NCBI RefSeq assembly: GCF_008087625.1
Contig: NZ_CP042997.1
Coordinates: forward strand, 496,001-560,000
Reading direction: 5' to 3'
Length of the DNA: 64,000 nt
Source of the DNA: Aquisphaera giovannonii
GTDB taxonomy: Bacteria; Planctomycetota; Planctomycetia; Isosphaerales; Isosphaeraceae
The position numbers and the translations under genes were made by a program. How positions within the stretch are numbered: the stretch's first letter is position 1; every line of letters starts with the position of its first letter. The notes beneath the pieces were generated by a model, which had not been told where the DNA came from, made no database searches, and saw nothing but the letters and a program-made list of their open reading frames with translations. Of the stretch, positions 26,485 to 35,067 are shown one piece after another.

Positions 26485-28443
26485 TCAGCGGGCCGCGGCG
26501 AGGCCGTCGAAGGGGGCCTCGACGGGGCGCACGATGCTGTTGTCGTGCACCAACGCCCCGTGCTCGCCGACGAAGAAGTCGCGGCTGCCCTCGACCTCCA
26601 GGTTGTACACCGGCTGCACCGGCCCGGGCGTGACCGACTCCACCGCGGCGCTAGTGCCCAGCATCCGGACGCGGTCGCCGGGCTTCAGGTCGCGGGCCAT
26701 CGTCCAGCCGCGGCCGGCCTTCCAGAACCGGTGGATGCCCGTGGCCACGATCTCCTCGCCGCCGATCCGCAGGTGGAGCGTCGCGGCGGGCTCGTTGTGG
26801 TGGACGGCGGTCACCGGGCGGAACGAGATGACGCCCGTGGCCGTGTCCTGGGCCAGGACGAGGTCGCCGACCGCGACCGACTCGATGGCCCGCGGCCCGT
26901 CCATCGTCCGCACCGGCGTGCCCCCCGCGAAGCAGGAATGCCGCGTGTGGATGCCCGTCGCCGCGGCCGTCAGGACGGGGACCTGCTGGGCGAGCGACAC
27001 GTCGCCGGTGTCCACGACGTCGGTGTACGTCGGCCGGGACGGCGGCGAGCTCGGCGAGGCGTAGCCGAGCTCGTTGACCCACCAGCGGCCCCAGGCGTCC
27101 GGGTCGTTGCCGAGGTCCCGCCCGGAGAGCGTCCGGAGCAAGGGCACGGCCCGGGCATCGACCTCCTCGATCCGGGCGTTGAGGACCTCGAGCGCCTGGA
27201 CGTCCATCTCCAGGCTCTGCTGCACGGCGGCGTTCCTGCGCAGGGTCTCCGCCCGGGCGGCCTGGCGGTTCACCTCGTTCCAGTAGAGCGCGAGCGCGGC
27301 CTGGTAGGCGGTGATCCGGTTGTGAACCTCGGCGGCCACCATCCCGTCGCGGATGCGGCCCTCGGCCCCCTTCCGCTCCTCGGCGGACGCGTTGGCGGGG
27401 AGGTCATCGATGACGTACGGGACCTCCAGCTCGGCGGCGTAGTACTGCGGGGGCAGCTCGACGAGCGTCGGGAAGCGGTAGATCCGCTCGATGTTGAACT
27501 CCTGGCCGTCGACCACGAGCTGGGCGACGCTCCCCGGCCCGTCGCCCTTCGCGAGCTTGTATCGGAAGGGGCGCCGGACGAGCGTCACCAGCCGGCCGAT
27601 CACCTCCCGCGGGTCGCGGAGCATGACGCCCTGCGCGGCGGCGTCCCGCACCGCCGGGTACGGGCTGAAGACCGCGAGGTCGGCGAGGACGGCCGAGGCC
27701 GGGGCCCCCTCGATCTGCCCGAGCGCCCGCACGGCCGCGAGCTGGAGCCGCTCGTTGCCGGCGGCCAGCACGGCGAGGATCATCGGCACGGCGCGGGGGT
27801 CGTGGATCGTCGCGAGGTCCTTCTCCGCCTTCTCGCGGCGGGCCGGGTCCCGGGCGAGCAGGCCGTCGCGGATCCGATCGAGGCGCGGCCGCCACTCGCG
27901 GTCCGCCTTCCGCTGGGCCTCGGCCTCCGCCTTGGCCGCGGCCGCCTCCTCGGGCTTCATCCAGCGGCCGCCCTGCTTCCGGTAGCCGAGCCTCCTCCAG
28001 GCCGCGTCCCGGGACGGGTCGAGCCGGACCGCGGCGAGGTAGTGGGCCTGGGCCTGCTCCTTGAGGCCGTTCTGCTCGCACCACTCCGCCAGCTTCACCT
28101 GCGCGTCGGCCCTCATGGGCGTCGCGGCCCGCTTCGAGAGGTAGTCGCGGACCCGCGCCGCCCGCGCGGCGTCCTCGCGGAGCGTGTCGCCGACGGCCTC
28201 GGGGCGCTTCCAGTGGCCCTGGTACTCGACCAGCCCCATGAGGCCCTTCGCCAACGCGTTGCCCGGATCCAGGGCGATAGCCCTGGCCAGGTGCGCCAGC
28301 CGCTCCGCATCCAGGCCCTTTGATTCGCTGTCGAGGGCCATCTTTACCTGGGCCTCCGACTCCGCTTGCCTGGGCCGAGCGGGGGCCGGATTATCCGCCG
28401 CGAGAGCGACGCAGTACAGCGACAGTACGATGGAGGCAGCCAT
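26485..28443 (-). CDS. Secreted TPR/HEAT protein with C-terminal Hint domain (paralogue 2)
   Basis: 652 residues, homologous to the downstream gene over its whole length. Signal peptide AASIVLSLYCVALAAD; TPR-like helices (LARAIALDPGNALAKGLMGL); HEAT-like block (ATIHDPRAVPMILAVL). A middle part is slightly longer than in paralogue 1, with an extra segment near residue 370 (ELPPQYYAAELEVPYVIDDL). The Hint domain runs from HSCFAGGTPVRTMDG to LVHDNS, and the tail is about 17 residues (IVRPVEAPFDGL). Both paralogues keep the Cys, the TxxH-like histidine of GIHRFWKAG, and the HDN end, so the Hint domain is probably active. The start ATG at 28443 is chosen for the signal peptide. Confidence 0.85.
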   Translation of the reverse strand: MAASIVLSLYCVALAADNPAPARPRQAESEAQVKMALDSESKGLDAERLAHLARAIALDPGNALAKGLMGLVEYQGHWKRPEAVGDTLREDAARAARVRDYLSKRAATPMRADAQVKLAEWCEQNGLKEQAQAHYLAAVRLDPSRDAAWRRLGYRKQGGRWMKPEEAAAAKAEAEAQRKADREWRPRLDRIRDGLLARDPARREKAEKDLATIHDPRAVPMILAVLAAGNERLQLAAVRALGQIEGAPASAVLADLAVFSPYPAVRDAAAQGVMLRDPREVIGRLVTLVRRPFRYKLAKGDGPGSVAQLVVDGQEFNIERIYRFPTLVELPPQYYAAELEVPYVIDDLPANASAEERKGAEGRIRDGMVAAEVHNRITAYQAALALYWNEVNRQAARAETLRRNAAVQQSLEMDVQALEVLNARIEEVDARAVPLLRTLSGRDLGNDPDAWGRWWVNELGYASPSSPPSRPTYTDVVDTGDVSLAQQVPVLTAAATGIHTRHSCFAGGTPVRTMDGPRAIESVAVGDLVLAQDTATGVISFRPVTAVHHNEPAATLHLRIGGEEIVATGIHRFWKAGRGWTMARDLKPGDRVRMLGTSAAVESVTPGPVQPVYNLEVEGSRDFFVGEHGALVHDNSIVRPVEAPFDGLAAAR

Positions 28444-29119
28444 GATCGAAGTCTCCGAGAGTCCCCCGTAGCGGGCCCCGCGCCCGCCCCTCGCGATCCG
28501 GGACCGGTGCGACCCACACCCGGATCCCTTAAGCAAGCATCACCGAACGAGGCCGAGCCGGACACGGAAATCTCGGAATTCCTTCGTGGGCCGCGTGCCC
28601 TATCAAATTGCCGCCATGACTGGCGGCCGCGGTCGGTCCTTACCGGGGCGGGCGGGCCGCGGAACGCGGACGGGCCGGCGGGCGGTCCTTGTCGGACGGC
28701 CTGCCGGCCCGGATGACCTCACGCCGAGGACGCCGGCTCATCCCGGCGATCCGCCAGGGCCGTCGCTTTGCTTCGCGGCGAGGTTGTAGGAGCCGCGTGG
28801 ATGCGGGGGCCTGGGGGCTCGTGCGCCGGCCGGCCCGACCTCCCCACCTTCCGAGGAGTGGCGCATCCCCTCGGGCTCCGGCAGCCGGCGTCGGAGGATG
28901 GAACGCAGGCGGCTGGGCGTGCGCCGGGCTCGGGGAGGTGCGCCCCTTCGGCTGCGGGCGCCGCCTCCTACGGCGCCCAAGCCCCATCCGGCGCGCACCG
29001 TAGGCGTCCCAGGGGACCGGCGGCGGAGGGCCGATTGCGGGGTGAGGTGGGACGACTCCGGGAGCGAAGGCGTCACCGGGCCCGCATGGACGTCGCGGGG
29101 CGACGAGGCTCGCCGGCCG
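28444..29119. other. Non-coding stretch, 676 bp
   Basis: It lies upstream of the second Hint gene and downstream of the CDF gene. No gene was recognised; the open frames are low-complexity Arg/Pro/Gly shadows. A degenerate pair, TTGTAGGAGCCGCGTGG near 28784 and GCCGCCTCCTACGG near 28960, may be a decayed copy of the 27-bp inverted-repeat family seen at 17.7 and 48.7 kb. The promoter of the Hint genes should lie at its left end. Confidence 0.4.
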
Positions 29120-30073
29120 TCAGGAGAGGCCGACCCTCGCGGCGGCCGGAGGGGCCGGCTCCGCGTCGGGCTCGAAGGGTTCCATGTGGACCAGCACCCC
29201 CGCGACCGCGGGGACGGCGGCGCGGATGGCCCCCTTCACCTTGCCGCTGAGGATGTGGGCCTCGCGGAGCGGGAGCGCCGGGTCGGCCTGGGCGTGGAGG
29301 TCGACGTAGTAGGCCGTGCCGACCTTCCGGACGATCAGGGTCTCGACGTCGAGCACGCCGGCGACGCCCCGCGCAGCCGACCCGATCTCATCCACCACGG
29401 GCGTCTCCGGCATGCGGTCCATGAGCTCTCTCGCGGCACCCCGCAGCAGCAGGCCGCCGTTGATCGCGATGATCCCGGCGGCGACCAGCGCCGCCCAGTC
29501 GTCGGCGGACTCCCAACCCTCTCCCCCCCAGAGGGCCACGGCGATGCCGACGAACGCCGCCGCCGAGGTGAGCGCGTCGCTGCGATGGTGCCAGGCGTCG
29601 GCCTTCACCGCCGTGCTGCCGGTCTCCTCGCCCACCCGGAGCACGCTGCGGGAGAGGGCCTCCTTGATGACGACGACCGCGGCGAGGACCGCCAGCGTGA
29701 ACGGCGCGGGGACGTGGTGGGGCGTGGCGATCTCGTGGACGGCGGCCGCGGCGATGCCGGCCGCGGCCCCGAACAGCATGAGCGAGACGACTGCGGCGGC
29801 GAGGGTCTCCGCCTTGCCGTATCCGTACGGGTAGGACTCGTCCGCGGGCCGCTCGGTGACCCGGAGCCCGGCCCAGACGATGAGCGAGGAGAAGAGGTCG
29901 GTCGAGGATTCGATCGCGTCGGCGACCAGGGCGTAGGAATGCCCCAGGATGCCGGCCATGAGCTTGACCACGACCAGCACGCCGTTCACGACCAGGCCGA
30001 GGATCGCGGCCCGCATCCCGCGGCCGACCACGCCCCGCGGCCCTCCCCCCTGCTCCTCGGTCTGTGGTCCCAT
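29120..30073 (-). CDS. Cation diffusion facilitator (CDF) family metal transporter
   Basis: 317 residues with about six membrane helices and a cytoplasmic C-terminal domain. TM2 carries VADAIESSTDLFSSLIVW and TM5 the DAWHHRSDALTSA motif, the two His/Asp sites that bind the transported divalent metal in CDF exporters. The C-terminal ferredoxin-like domain (GVAGVLDVETLIVRKVGTAYYVDLHAQAD, then VLVHMEPFEPD) is the metal-sensing dimer domain. The metal (Zn, Mn, Co or Fe) cannot be decided from sequence. The ATG at 30073 was chosen over an upstream in-frame ATG because the N terminus is then typical and short. Confidence 0.92.
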   Translation of the reverse strand: MGPQTEEQGGGPRGVVGRGMRAAILGLVVNGVLVVVKLMAGILGHSYALVADAIESSTDLFSSLIVWAGLRVTERPADESYPYGYGKAETLAAAVVSLMLFGAAAGIAAAAVHEIATPHHVPAPFTLAVLAAVVVIKEALSRSVLRVGEETGSTAVKADAWHHRSDALTSAAAFVGIAVALWGGEGWESADDWAALVAAGIIAINGGLLLRGAARELMDRMPETPVVDEIGSAARGVAGVLDVETLIVRKVGTAYYVDLHAQADPALPLREAHILSGKVKGAIRAAVPAVAGVLVHMEPFEPDAEPAPPAAARVGLS

Positions 30074-30484
30074 CGCCCCATTGTTCGAGATCGGGCGGGT
30101 GGCATGCAAGGGCACGGGGCCGGAAGAAGGAGGGCTCCCGGCTCTCGGTGGCGTGGACCGACCTCGACCTTGGCCCGATCCTCCAGCAGCCGGCCTTCGA
30201 AGGGCGGCTGCGCGCGGCCGATGTCGTCCTCCGGGCGGGACGCGGAGGAGGACGTGAGCGATCTCCGGGCATCCCGCACCGCTCCGGCGGCCGAGCCCAG
30301 GCGCCGCGGGGCGAGCTCGCGGTGCCCCCCCCGCAAACCCTGCGGGGGCGGGAAGGCCGCACGCGGGACCGCGGGCGACGACGTGCAGCGGACGACCGAC
30401 GGGGCCCGGGGGCGGCGGCTCGTCGTCCGGGGAACGACACGGAAGATGGCCGGGGGACGTGCCCCGCCCGGCGCGGGGGATTGC
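30074..30484. other. Non-coding stretch with one copy of a duplicated segment
   Basis: 411 bp with no credible gene. Bases 30133-30247 resemble 32095-32210 (same orientation), including GGCCCGATCCT(C/T)CAGCAGCC and the end CCGGGCGGG(A/C)CGCGG. The remainder is plain high-GC sequence. Confidence 0.5.
30133..30247. repeat. Duplicated ~115-bp segment, left copy
   Basis: A direct repeat of 32095-32210. The two copies flank the small two-gene module at 30485-31478. Read on the plus strand both keep the peptide-like stretch GPILQQPAF followed by RAGRGG; read on the minus strand both keep KAGCWRIGP. It may be a relic of a coding sequence. Confidence 0.55.
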
Positions 30485-30838
30485 TCAGGTGCAGTCGCCG
30501 CAGAGCTGGCAGCACGGTTCGTTGCAACGGGGGCGGCGGGCCTGCTCCTGGACCGGGACGCGGGCCTGCCCATCGGGCCTGGTGTCGGGCACGTACGGGG
30601 AGCCGTCAGGGTCGACCCGCCGCCACAGCTCGGCCTTCCGGCGGCCCAGCTCCGCCTCCAGGTCCCCGGCGCGGGACTCCGCGGCGGCGCGGCGGCGACG
30701 CTCGCCGGCGAGCTCGTCCCGGAGAGCCCGGACCTCATCCGGGAGCCGGTCGGCAGGGCCGAACGGGCGGGAGGTCGTCTCGTGCATCGGCTCGTCGTCG
30801 ATCACGGCAGGTCTCCGGTGAGGAGCGGGTTGGGACAT
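30485..30838 (-). CDS. Small coiled-coil protein with Cys-rich C terminus
   Basis: 117 residues, of unknown family. The middle is a charged coiled coil (LPDEVRALRDELAGERRRRA, AAESRAGDLEAELGRRKAEL). The C terminus ends with five cysteines in about 15 residues (RRPRCNEPCCQLCGDCT), suggesting metal binding. An alternative ATG is at 30787, giving 100 residues. It follows the membrane-protein gene by 25 bp on the same strand, so the two may be co-transcribed. There is no direct support from a known family; the composition is unlike a shadow frame because the coiled coil is clean. Confidence 0.45.
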   Translation of the reverse strand: MSQPAPHRRPAVIDDEPMHETTSRPFGPADRLPDEVRALRDELAGERRRRAAAESRAGDLEAELGRRKAELWRRVDPDGSPYVPDTRPDGQARVPVQEQARRPRCNEPCCQLCGDCT

Positions 30839-30863
30839 CCCAGGGCGTCGACCGGGCGACCGG

Positions 30864-31478
30864 TCAGGGGGCGCAGAGTGAGGGGCCCGGCGATGGCGGC
30901 TCGGGCGGCGACTTCGGCGGCTCGGTGAATGCCGCATCCTCGGCCTCCTGGCGCGATTCGGACTGGTGCTTCTTGATCGCGCGGAGGAGTTCATTCAGCT
31001 CATTGTCACGCAGGGCCTGAGCCAGGTCGCGGACCGCCTGACGTTCCTCCCTTCGCAGTTCGTTCAACTGGCGGGAGAGTTCGGTCCGCCTGCTGAGCCA
31101 CCAGTTGGTGACCGTGGCGATCGCCGAGCCGGCGAATCCGAGGAACGAGAACCAGTCGACCTTGCGAATGAACTCGCCCAGGGTGAAACCGCTCAGGCCC
31201 GTGCTCGTTCCGAAGAGGGCGGAGTGACGTTGGGCATGGAGCCATTGAAGCATCGGCCGCCTCGGTGATATTTCGGGGGAGATGCCCTTGCCAGAAGCGG
31301 CGTCGCCGCTCGAGACGAGGGCCTGGGCTGGGGGGGGGATCGAGAAGAGGTACAAGCCCATGGCCGCGGCGAAGGCCGCCAGGGCAGTCCTGACGAGGGG
31401 AGTATACGCCGGGCCGACTTCCCCCATCGGAGCGAGGTAGGCCGAGAGGAATAGGGCGAGCGGGAGCCATCTGCGCAT
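30864..31478 (-). CDS. Hypothetical membrane protein with coiled-coil tail
   Basis: 204 residues. There are three hydrophobic segments: LPLALFLSAYLAPMGEVG, LAAFAAAMGLYLFSI, and WFSFLGFAGSAIATVTNWWL. A strongly charged helical region follows (ELSRQLNELRREERQAVRDL, NELNELLRAIKKHQSE) and then a Pro/Ser tail. The ATG at 31478 has GAGGG nine bases upstream. I do not recognise the family. The arrangement (membrane anchor plus cytoplasmic coiled coil) and the co-oriented small Cys-rich gene suggest a two-protein unit. Confidence 0.5.
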   Translation of the reverse strand: MRRWLPLALFLSAYLAPMGEVGPAYTPLVRTALAAFAAAMGLYLFSIPPPAQALVSSGDAASGKGISPEISPRRPMLQWLHAQRHSALFGTSTGLSGFTLGEFIRKVDWFSFLGFAGSAIATVTNWWLSRRTELSRQLNELRREERQAVRDLAQALRDNELNELLRAIKKHQSESRQEAEDAAFTEPPKSPPEPPSPGPSLCAP

Positions 31479-32799
31479 AGAGGGACCCTCGTCGTCGAGG
31501 TCGGTGGGCGTATTGACCGGGCATGGAATTCGCGGGCTACGTCGTCCGCGACAGACCGGGATGCGGGCGGGGGCCGGCTGCACGGACGGAAATAGCTGGG
31601 CCGCGGCCCTTCCATCCCCGGGCGAACGCGAGCGGCCACTCCTTAGACGGCGAGGATTCAGGCCGATCGGCCGCCTCGCTGGCGGCGTCTCGCCGGGCTC
31701 GGGCACGACTCGGCGGCCACCAGCCCGGCCGCTTCGGGCGGGCCGGCCGGCCGGCTTGAGCGGCACGCCGAGATCCATCGGTCGGGGAACGGGGGAGCTC
31801 GGCCCTGTGGCCCGCGCGATCGCGGCCGCCGGGGCAAGCCGGGAGCCTCGTCGGTGAGTCGTCGGCGGCGGCTCGGCCCCGAACACCTATGTATACATTG
31901 CGCGACATTCTCTCAAATTGATCAACGTTGATGCGATAATCGTGGCGTAACACTGATTCCTGCAACGCTTTGAAAAATCTTCCGGCCCTGAGCGTTGCGT
32001 GGCGGTTCGGGAGATAGGCGCCCCATCTCGACGCGAGTGCCCGGCGACCGCACGGAGGCCCTCCGACACGTCGCCGAGAGGATTCGCAAGGACGGCTCGT
32101 GGCCCTCGGTGGCGCGGGCCGCCCCCGGCCCGATCCTTCAGCAGCCCGCCTTCGGGGAGCTGATGCACGTCGCCAACGTCGTCATCCGGGCGGGCCGCGG
32201 TGGAAGAGGCGGACGACCCCGATGCGACCCCAGGGATCGATGCCCGTCACCCGTCCGGCGGGCTCACGACAACCGGAGTCAGGACCGGACCCCGAGGCCC
32301 TTCCGAAGATCGCCCAATGCCCGCGACTCGGGGGCTCGTGGCCATCGACGCCCGGACTCCGGCGGAGGGGGCGTTGAAGTCGCCCCGGGTCTCCACTGGA
32401 GCCATCATGGGCCTCGTTGCGATCGTCGCGCCGGCGACTTTCAGCGCCGAGATCATCCGGCGACGGGCCGAGTACTCGAAAGGGCTGAGCGACACCGCCT
32501 CCGGTCGCTGGGAGACGCCCTCGAGGCCAGGACGGCTACCTCCTCCGCGTTCGATCGTCGCCGGAATCCCACTCCGCAGGAGGAACCCGAACGATGGACT
32601 GCCCCGTTCGCCCGACTCCGTTCGCCGGCCCCGTTCATCGCTGCGGCCCGCCCTCCCTTCGCAGGTCCGGCGAGGACAGGAAATTCGCCCAAAGGGCGGC
32701 CGCGGGTGAATCCAGCTCGTCGTCGCCTGCGAATGCCATGGAGGACCCGGCCGGGCATCCTGGGGTTTCAGCCCGGCGACTCTTTCGCGAGGACGGACG
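31479..32799. other. Gene-poor stretch, 1.3 kb
   Basis: No convincing gene. An AT-rich island (31886-31985) interrupts the high-GC sequence and contains the palindrome TCAACGTTGA (31922-31931). The right copy of the duplicated segment lies at 32095-32210. The right end should carry the promoter of the fasciclin operon. Open frames here are Arg/Pro-rich and look like shadows. It reads as decayed or transferred DNA. Confidence 0.5.
32095..32210. repeat. Duplicated ~115-bp segment, right copy
   Basis: A direct repeat of 30133-30247, with several mismatches and a short gap near the middle. See the left copy for the shared features. Confidence 0.55.
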
Positions 32800-33726
32800 A
32801 TGCGGAACGGACGAATTGCGGCGAGCCTGTTCTTGGTCTTTGCGGCGGCCCACGGCGGAGCGCTTCGCGCGGACCCGCCGACGGACGCGCACGACGATCC
32901 CTTCGCGGGGAAGAGCGTCCTCTACCGGGCCGCGGCCACGGGGAAGGCGGGGACGTTCCTCTCGGCGGTCTGGGTGGCCGGGCTGGCCGATGCGCTCCGC
33001 GGCGGCGAGGCGTGCACAATCTTCGTCCCCACCGATGAGGCGTTCGCCAGGCTCCCCGAGGGGACGCTGAAGGCCCTCCTCCGGCCCGAGGGGGAGAAGA
33101 AGCTGGCCGAGCTCCTGAAGTATCACGTGATCCGGGGGAAAGTCCTGGCCCGCGAGATCACCGGCGACCCGCGGCCGAGGACCCTCGCCGGCCCGCCCCT
33201 GACGATCGCCGCGAATGCGCACGGGATCGCGGTGAACGAGGCGACCGTGCTCCAGGCCGACCTCGAGGGCCGCAACGGCGTCGTCCACCTCATCGACCGC
33301 GTGCTCATGCCGCCGAAGGACGGCGTGCTCGCGGTCGCCGAGAAGGCCGGCGGCTTCCGCGTCCTGCTCAAGGCGGTCGAGGCGGCCGGGCTCTCGGACG
33401 CCCTGGCCGGCGACGGGCCGTTCACGATCCTGGCGCCCACCGACGAGGCATTCGCCAAGCTCGGCAGGTCCACGACCTCCGAACTCCTGAAAGACAAGAA
33501 GAAACTCGCCCGGGTCCTCAGCTATCATGTCATCCCGGGCAAGCTGACGGCGCGCGAGCTGGTGGCCAGGGGGGCCGCCCCGACGTTGCTGAAGAGCGAC
33601 GTGCGGGCGGACGTGAAGGCCGGCCGGGTGGTCGTCAACAAGTCGAACGTGATCGCGAGCGACCTGGAGGCGTCGAACGGCATCGTGCACGCGATCGACG
33701 CCGTGCTCATCCCGGTCGAGCGGTGA
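32800..33726 (+). CDS. Secreted protein with two fasciclin (FAS1) domains
   Basis: 308 residues. A signal peptide (about 1-24) is followed by two FAS1 domains, at about 35-170 and 180-305. Each has the H1 motif (CTIFVPTDEAFARLPEGTL; FTILAPTDEAFAKL), a YHVI segment (LLKYHVIRGK; LSYHVIPGKL) and the NGVVHLIDRVLMP / NGIVHAIDAVLIP H2 motif. FAS1 domains mediate adhesion at cell surfaces. The gene is followed 19 bp later by an ECF sigma factor and its anti-sigma factor, the same combination as the SigK/RskA/MPT70-MPT83 genes of mycobacteria, so the operon is probably autoregulated. Confidence 0.93.
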   Translation: MRNGRIAASLFLVFAAAHGGALRADPPTDAHDDPFAGKSVLYRAAATGKAGTFLSAVWVAGLADALRGGEACTIFVPTDEAFARLPEGTLKALLRPEGEKKLAELLKYHVIRGKVLAREITGDPRPRTLAGPPLTIAANAHGIAVNEATVLQADLEGRNGVVHLIDRVLMPPKDGVLAVAEKAGGFRVLLKAVEAAGLSDALAGDGPFTILAPTDEAFAKLGRSTTSELLKDKKKLARVLSYHVIPGKLTARELVARGAAPTLLKSDVRADVKAGRVVVNKSNVIASDLEASNGIVHAIDAVLIPVER

Positions 33727-33745
33727 GGCCGGCGGGAGCACCCGA

Positions 33746-34321
33746 GTGGCACGGACCCTGCTGCAGAGGATCGCGGGCGGCGACCAGTCCGCCGTGCCGG
33801 AATGCCTGGCCCGGTACGGCGGGCTGGTCTGGTCGCTCGCGATCCGGTCCTGCGGCGGCGATCGGGCCGAGGCGGAGGACGCCACGCAGGAGATCTTCCT
33901 GGACCTGTGGACCCACTGCGGCCGCTTCGACCCGGGCCGCGGGGGCGAGGAGACGTTCGTCGCGCTGATCGCCAGGCGCCGGTTGACCGATCGGATGAGG
34001 CGGGCCTCGCGTCGGCCGACGGCGCAGGAGCTGCCGGCCGACCTGGCCGGCCCCTGGCGGCCCGACGAGGTCGAGGTCCGAGACGAGGTGGGCAGGGTGA
34101 TGCGGGCCCTCGCGGGGATGCCGGACGACAAGCGGCGGGTGCTGATCCTGGCGATCCACCTGGGCATGACCCACGAGGAGATCGCCCGGGAGACCGGCAT
34201 GCCCCTCGGCACGGTGAAGACGCACGCGCGCCGGGGCCTGGCGGCCCTCCGCACGCTGCTGGCGGCGGAGGAGGGCGAGCCGTCCCGAGCGGGCGAGCCG
34301 TCGAAAGGGGGCGGGTCATGA
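33746..34321 (+). CDS. ECF-type RNA polymerase sigma factor (SigK-like)
   Basis: 191 residues with a GTG start; GGGAG lies about 9 bp upstream. Region 2 reads EDATQEIFLDLWTHCGRFDPG. Region 4 is the helix-turn-helix MTHEEIARETGMPLGTVKTHARRGLAAL. Regions 2 and 4 are joined by a short linker and there is no region 3, as in ECF sigma factors. Its stop overlaps the anti-sigma start (ATGA at 34318-34321), so the pair is translationally coupled. Likely targets include its own operon, by analogy with mycobacterial SigK. Confidence 0.92.
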   Translation: MARTLLQRIAGGDQSAVPECLARYGGLVWSLAIRSCGGDRAEAEDATQEIFLDLWTHCGRFDPGRGGEETFVALIARRRLTDRMRRASRRPTAQELPADLAGPWRPDEVEVRDEVGRVMRALAGMPDDKRRVLILAIHLGMTHEEIARETGMPLGTVKTHARRGLAALRTLLAAEEGEPSRAGEPSKGGGS

Positions 34322-35067
34322 TCCGCGACCCGGACGGCCCCCTCGATCCGGCCCCGGCCGACGACGGCCCTCCCGGCGACTCGTTCGCGGACGGCCTGGA
34401 GTACGCGGAGGCCGCGCTCGCGGTGGGCCTGGCCCGCCTCGCCGGCATCGAGCCCCTCCCCGAGGAACTCGCGGCGCGGATCGCCGCGGCGGCGGGCGTC
34501 CCGTCCGCCGCGGGGCCGACGGCCCCGGCGGACCGGCCGGCTCGCGACGCCATGGCGGGCCGGCCATCCGGGACGGCGACCCGCGCCTGGAAGCTGGCGG
34601 CCGGCGTGGGATGGCTGGCGGCCGCCTGCCTGGCCTTCCTGCCCTCCCGCCCGGTCGACCGGAAGCCGCCCCCCGCCCCGCCGGATGAGCTCATGGCGGC
34701 GATGGGGCGGGATGCCATGGTCGCGATGACCGCCACGGACCACCCGCTGGCGGGATCCGCGAGCGGCGAGCTGGCCTGGTCCGGCGAACGATCGGCGGGC
34801 TTCATGAGGATCAAGGGCCTCCCGCCGGTGGACCCGGCCCGCGGCGTCTATCAGCTCTGGATCTTCGACCGGCGACGCGACGAGCGATACCCGGTCGACG
34901 GCGGGATCTTCTCGGTGCGCGACGAGGGGGTGACCGTCGTGGTGCCGTTCCACGCCGCGCTGCCGGTGCAACAGCCGACCCTGTTCGCCGTCACGCTCGA
35001 GCCCCCCGGCGGCGTGGTCGTCTCGGACCGGAAGCGCATCCTGCTGACGGCATCCTGGAATCGTTGA
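34318..35067 (+). CDS. Anti-sigma factor, RskA-type C-terminal domain
   Basis: 249 residues. The cytoplasmic N terminus (about 1-80) is acidic and helical (DGLEYAEAALAVGLARLAGI) and should bind the sigma factor; no HxxxCxxC zinc motif is seen. One transmembrane helix lies near 95-110 (VGWLAAACLAFLPS). The extracytoplasmic domain (about 140-249) matches the RskA C-terminal domain: ARGVYQLWIFDRRRDERYPV, GGIFSV, FAVTLEPPGGVVVSDRKRIL. RskA proteins are released by regulated proteolysis on an external signal. Here the pairing with a fasciclin gene supports the same role. Confidence 0.9.
   Translation: MIRDPDGPLDPAPADDGPPGDSFADGLEYAEAALAVGLARLAGIEPLPEELAARIAAAAGVPSAAGPTAPADRPARDAMAGRPSGTATRAWKLAAGVGWLAAACLAFLPSRPVDRKPPPAPPDELMAAMGRDAMVAMTATDHPLAGSASGELAWSGERSAGFMRIKGLPPVDPARGVYQLWIFDRRRDERYPVDGGIFSVRDEGVTVVVPFHAALPVQQPTLFAVTLEPPGGVVVSDRKRILLTASWNR

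Noticed and set aside
30064-31020. A long plus-strand frame in the gene-poor region.
   Set aside because: The product is Arg/Gly/Ser-rich with no domain, and it overlaps the minus-strand coiled-coil and membrane genes that have plausible starts and ribosome sites.
31995-33038. A 347-codon plus-strand frame before the fasciclin gene.
   Set aside because: It runs out of frame into the fasciclin gene and has no recognisable domain. Only the GPILQQPAF stretch is shared with 30.1 kb, so it is recorded as a repeat and not as a gene.
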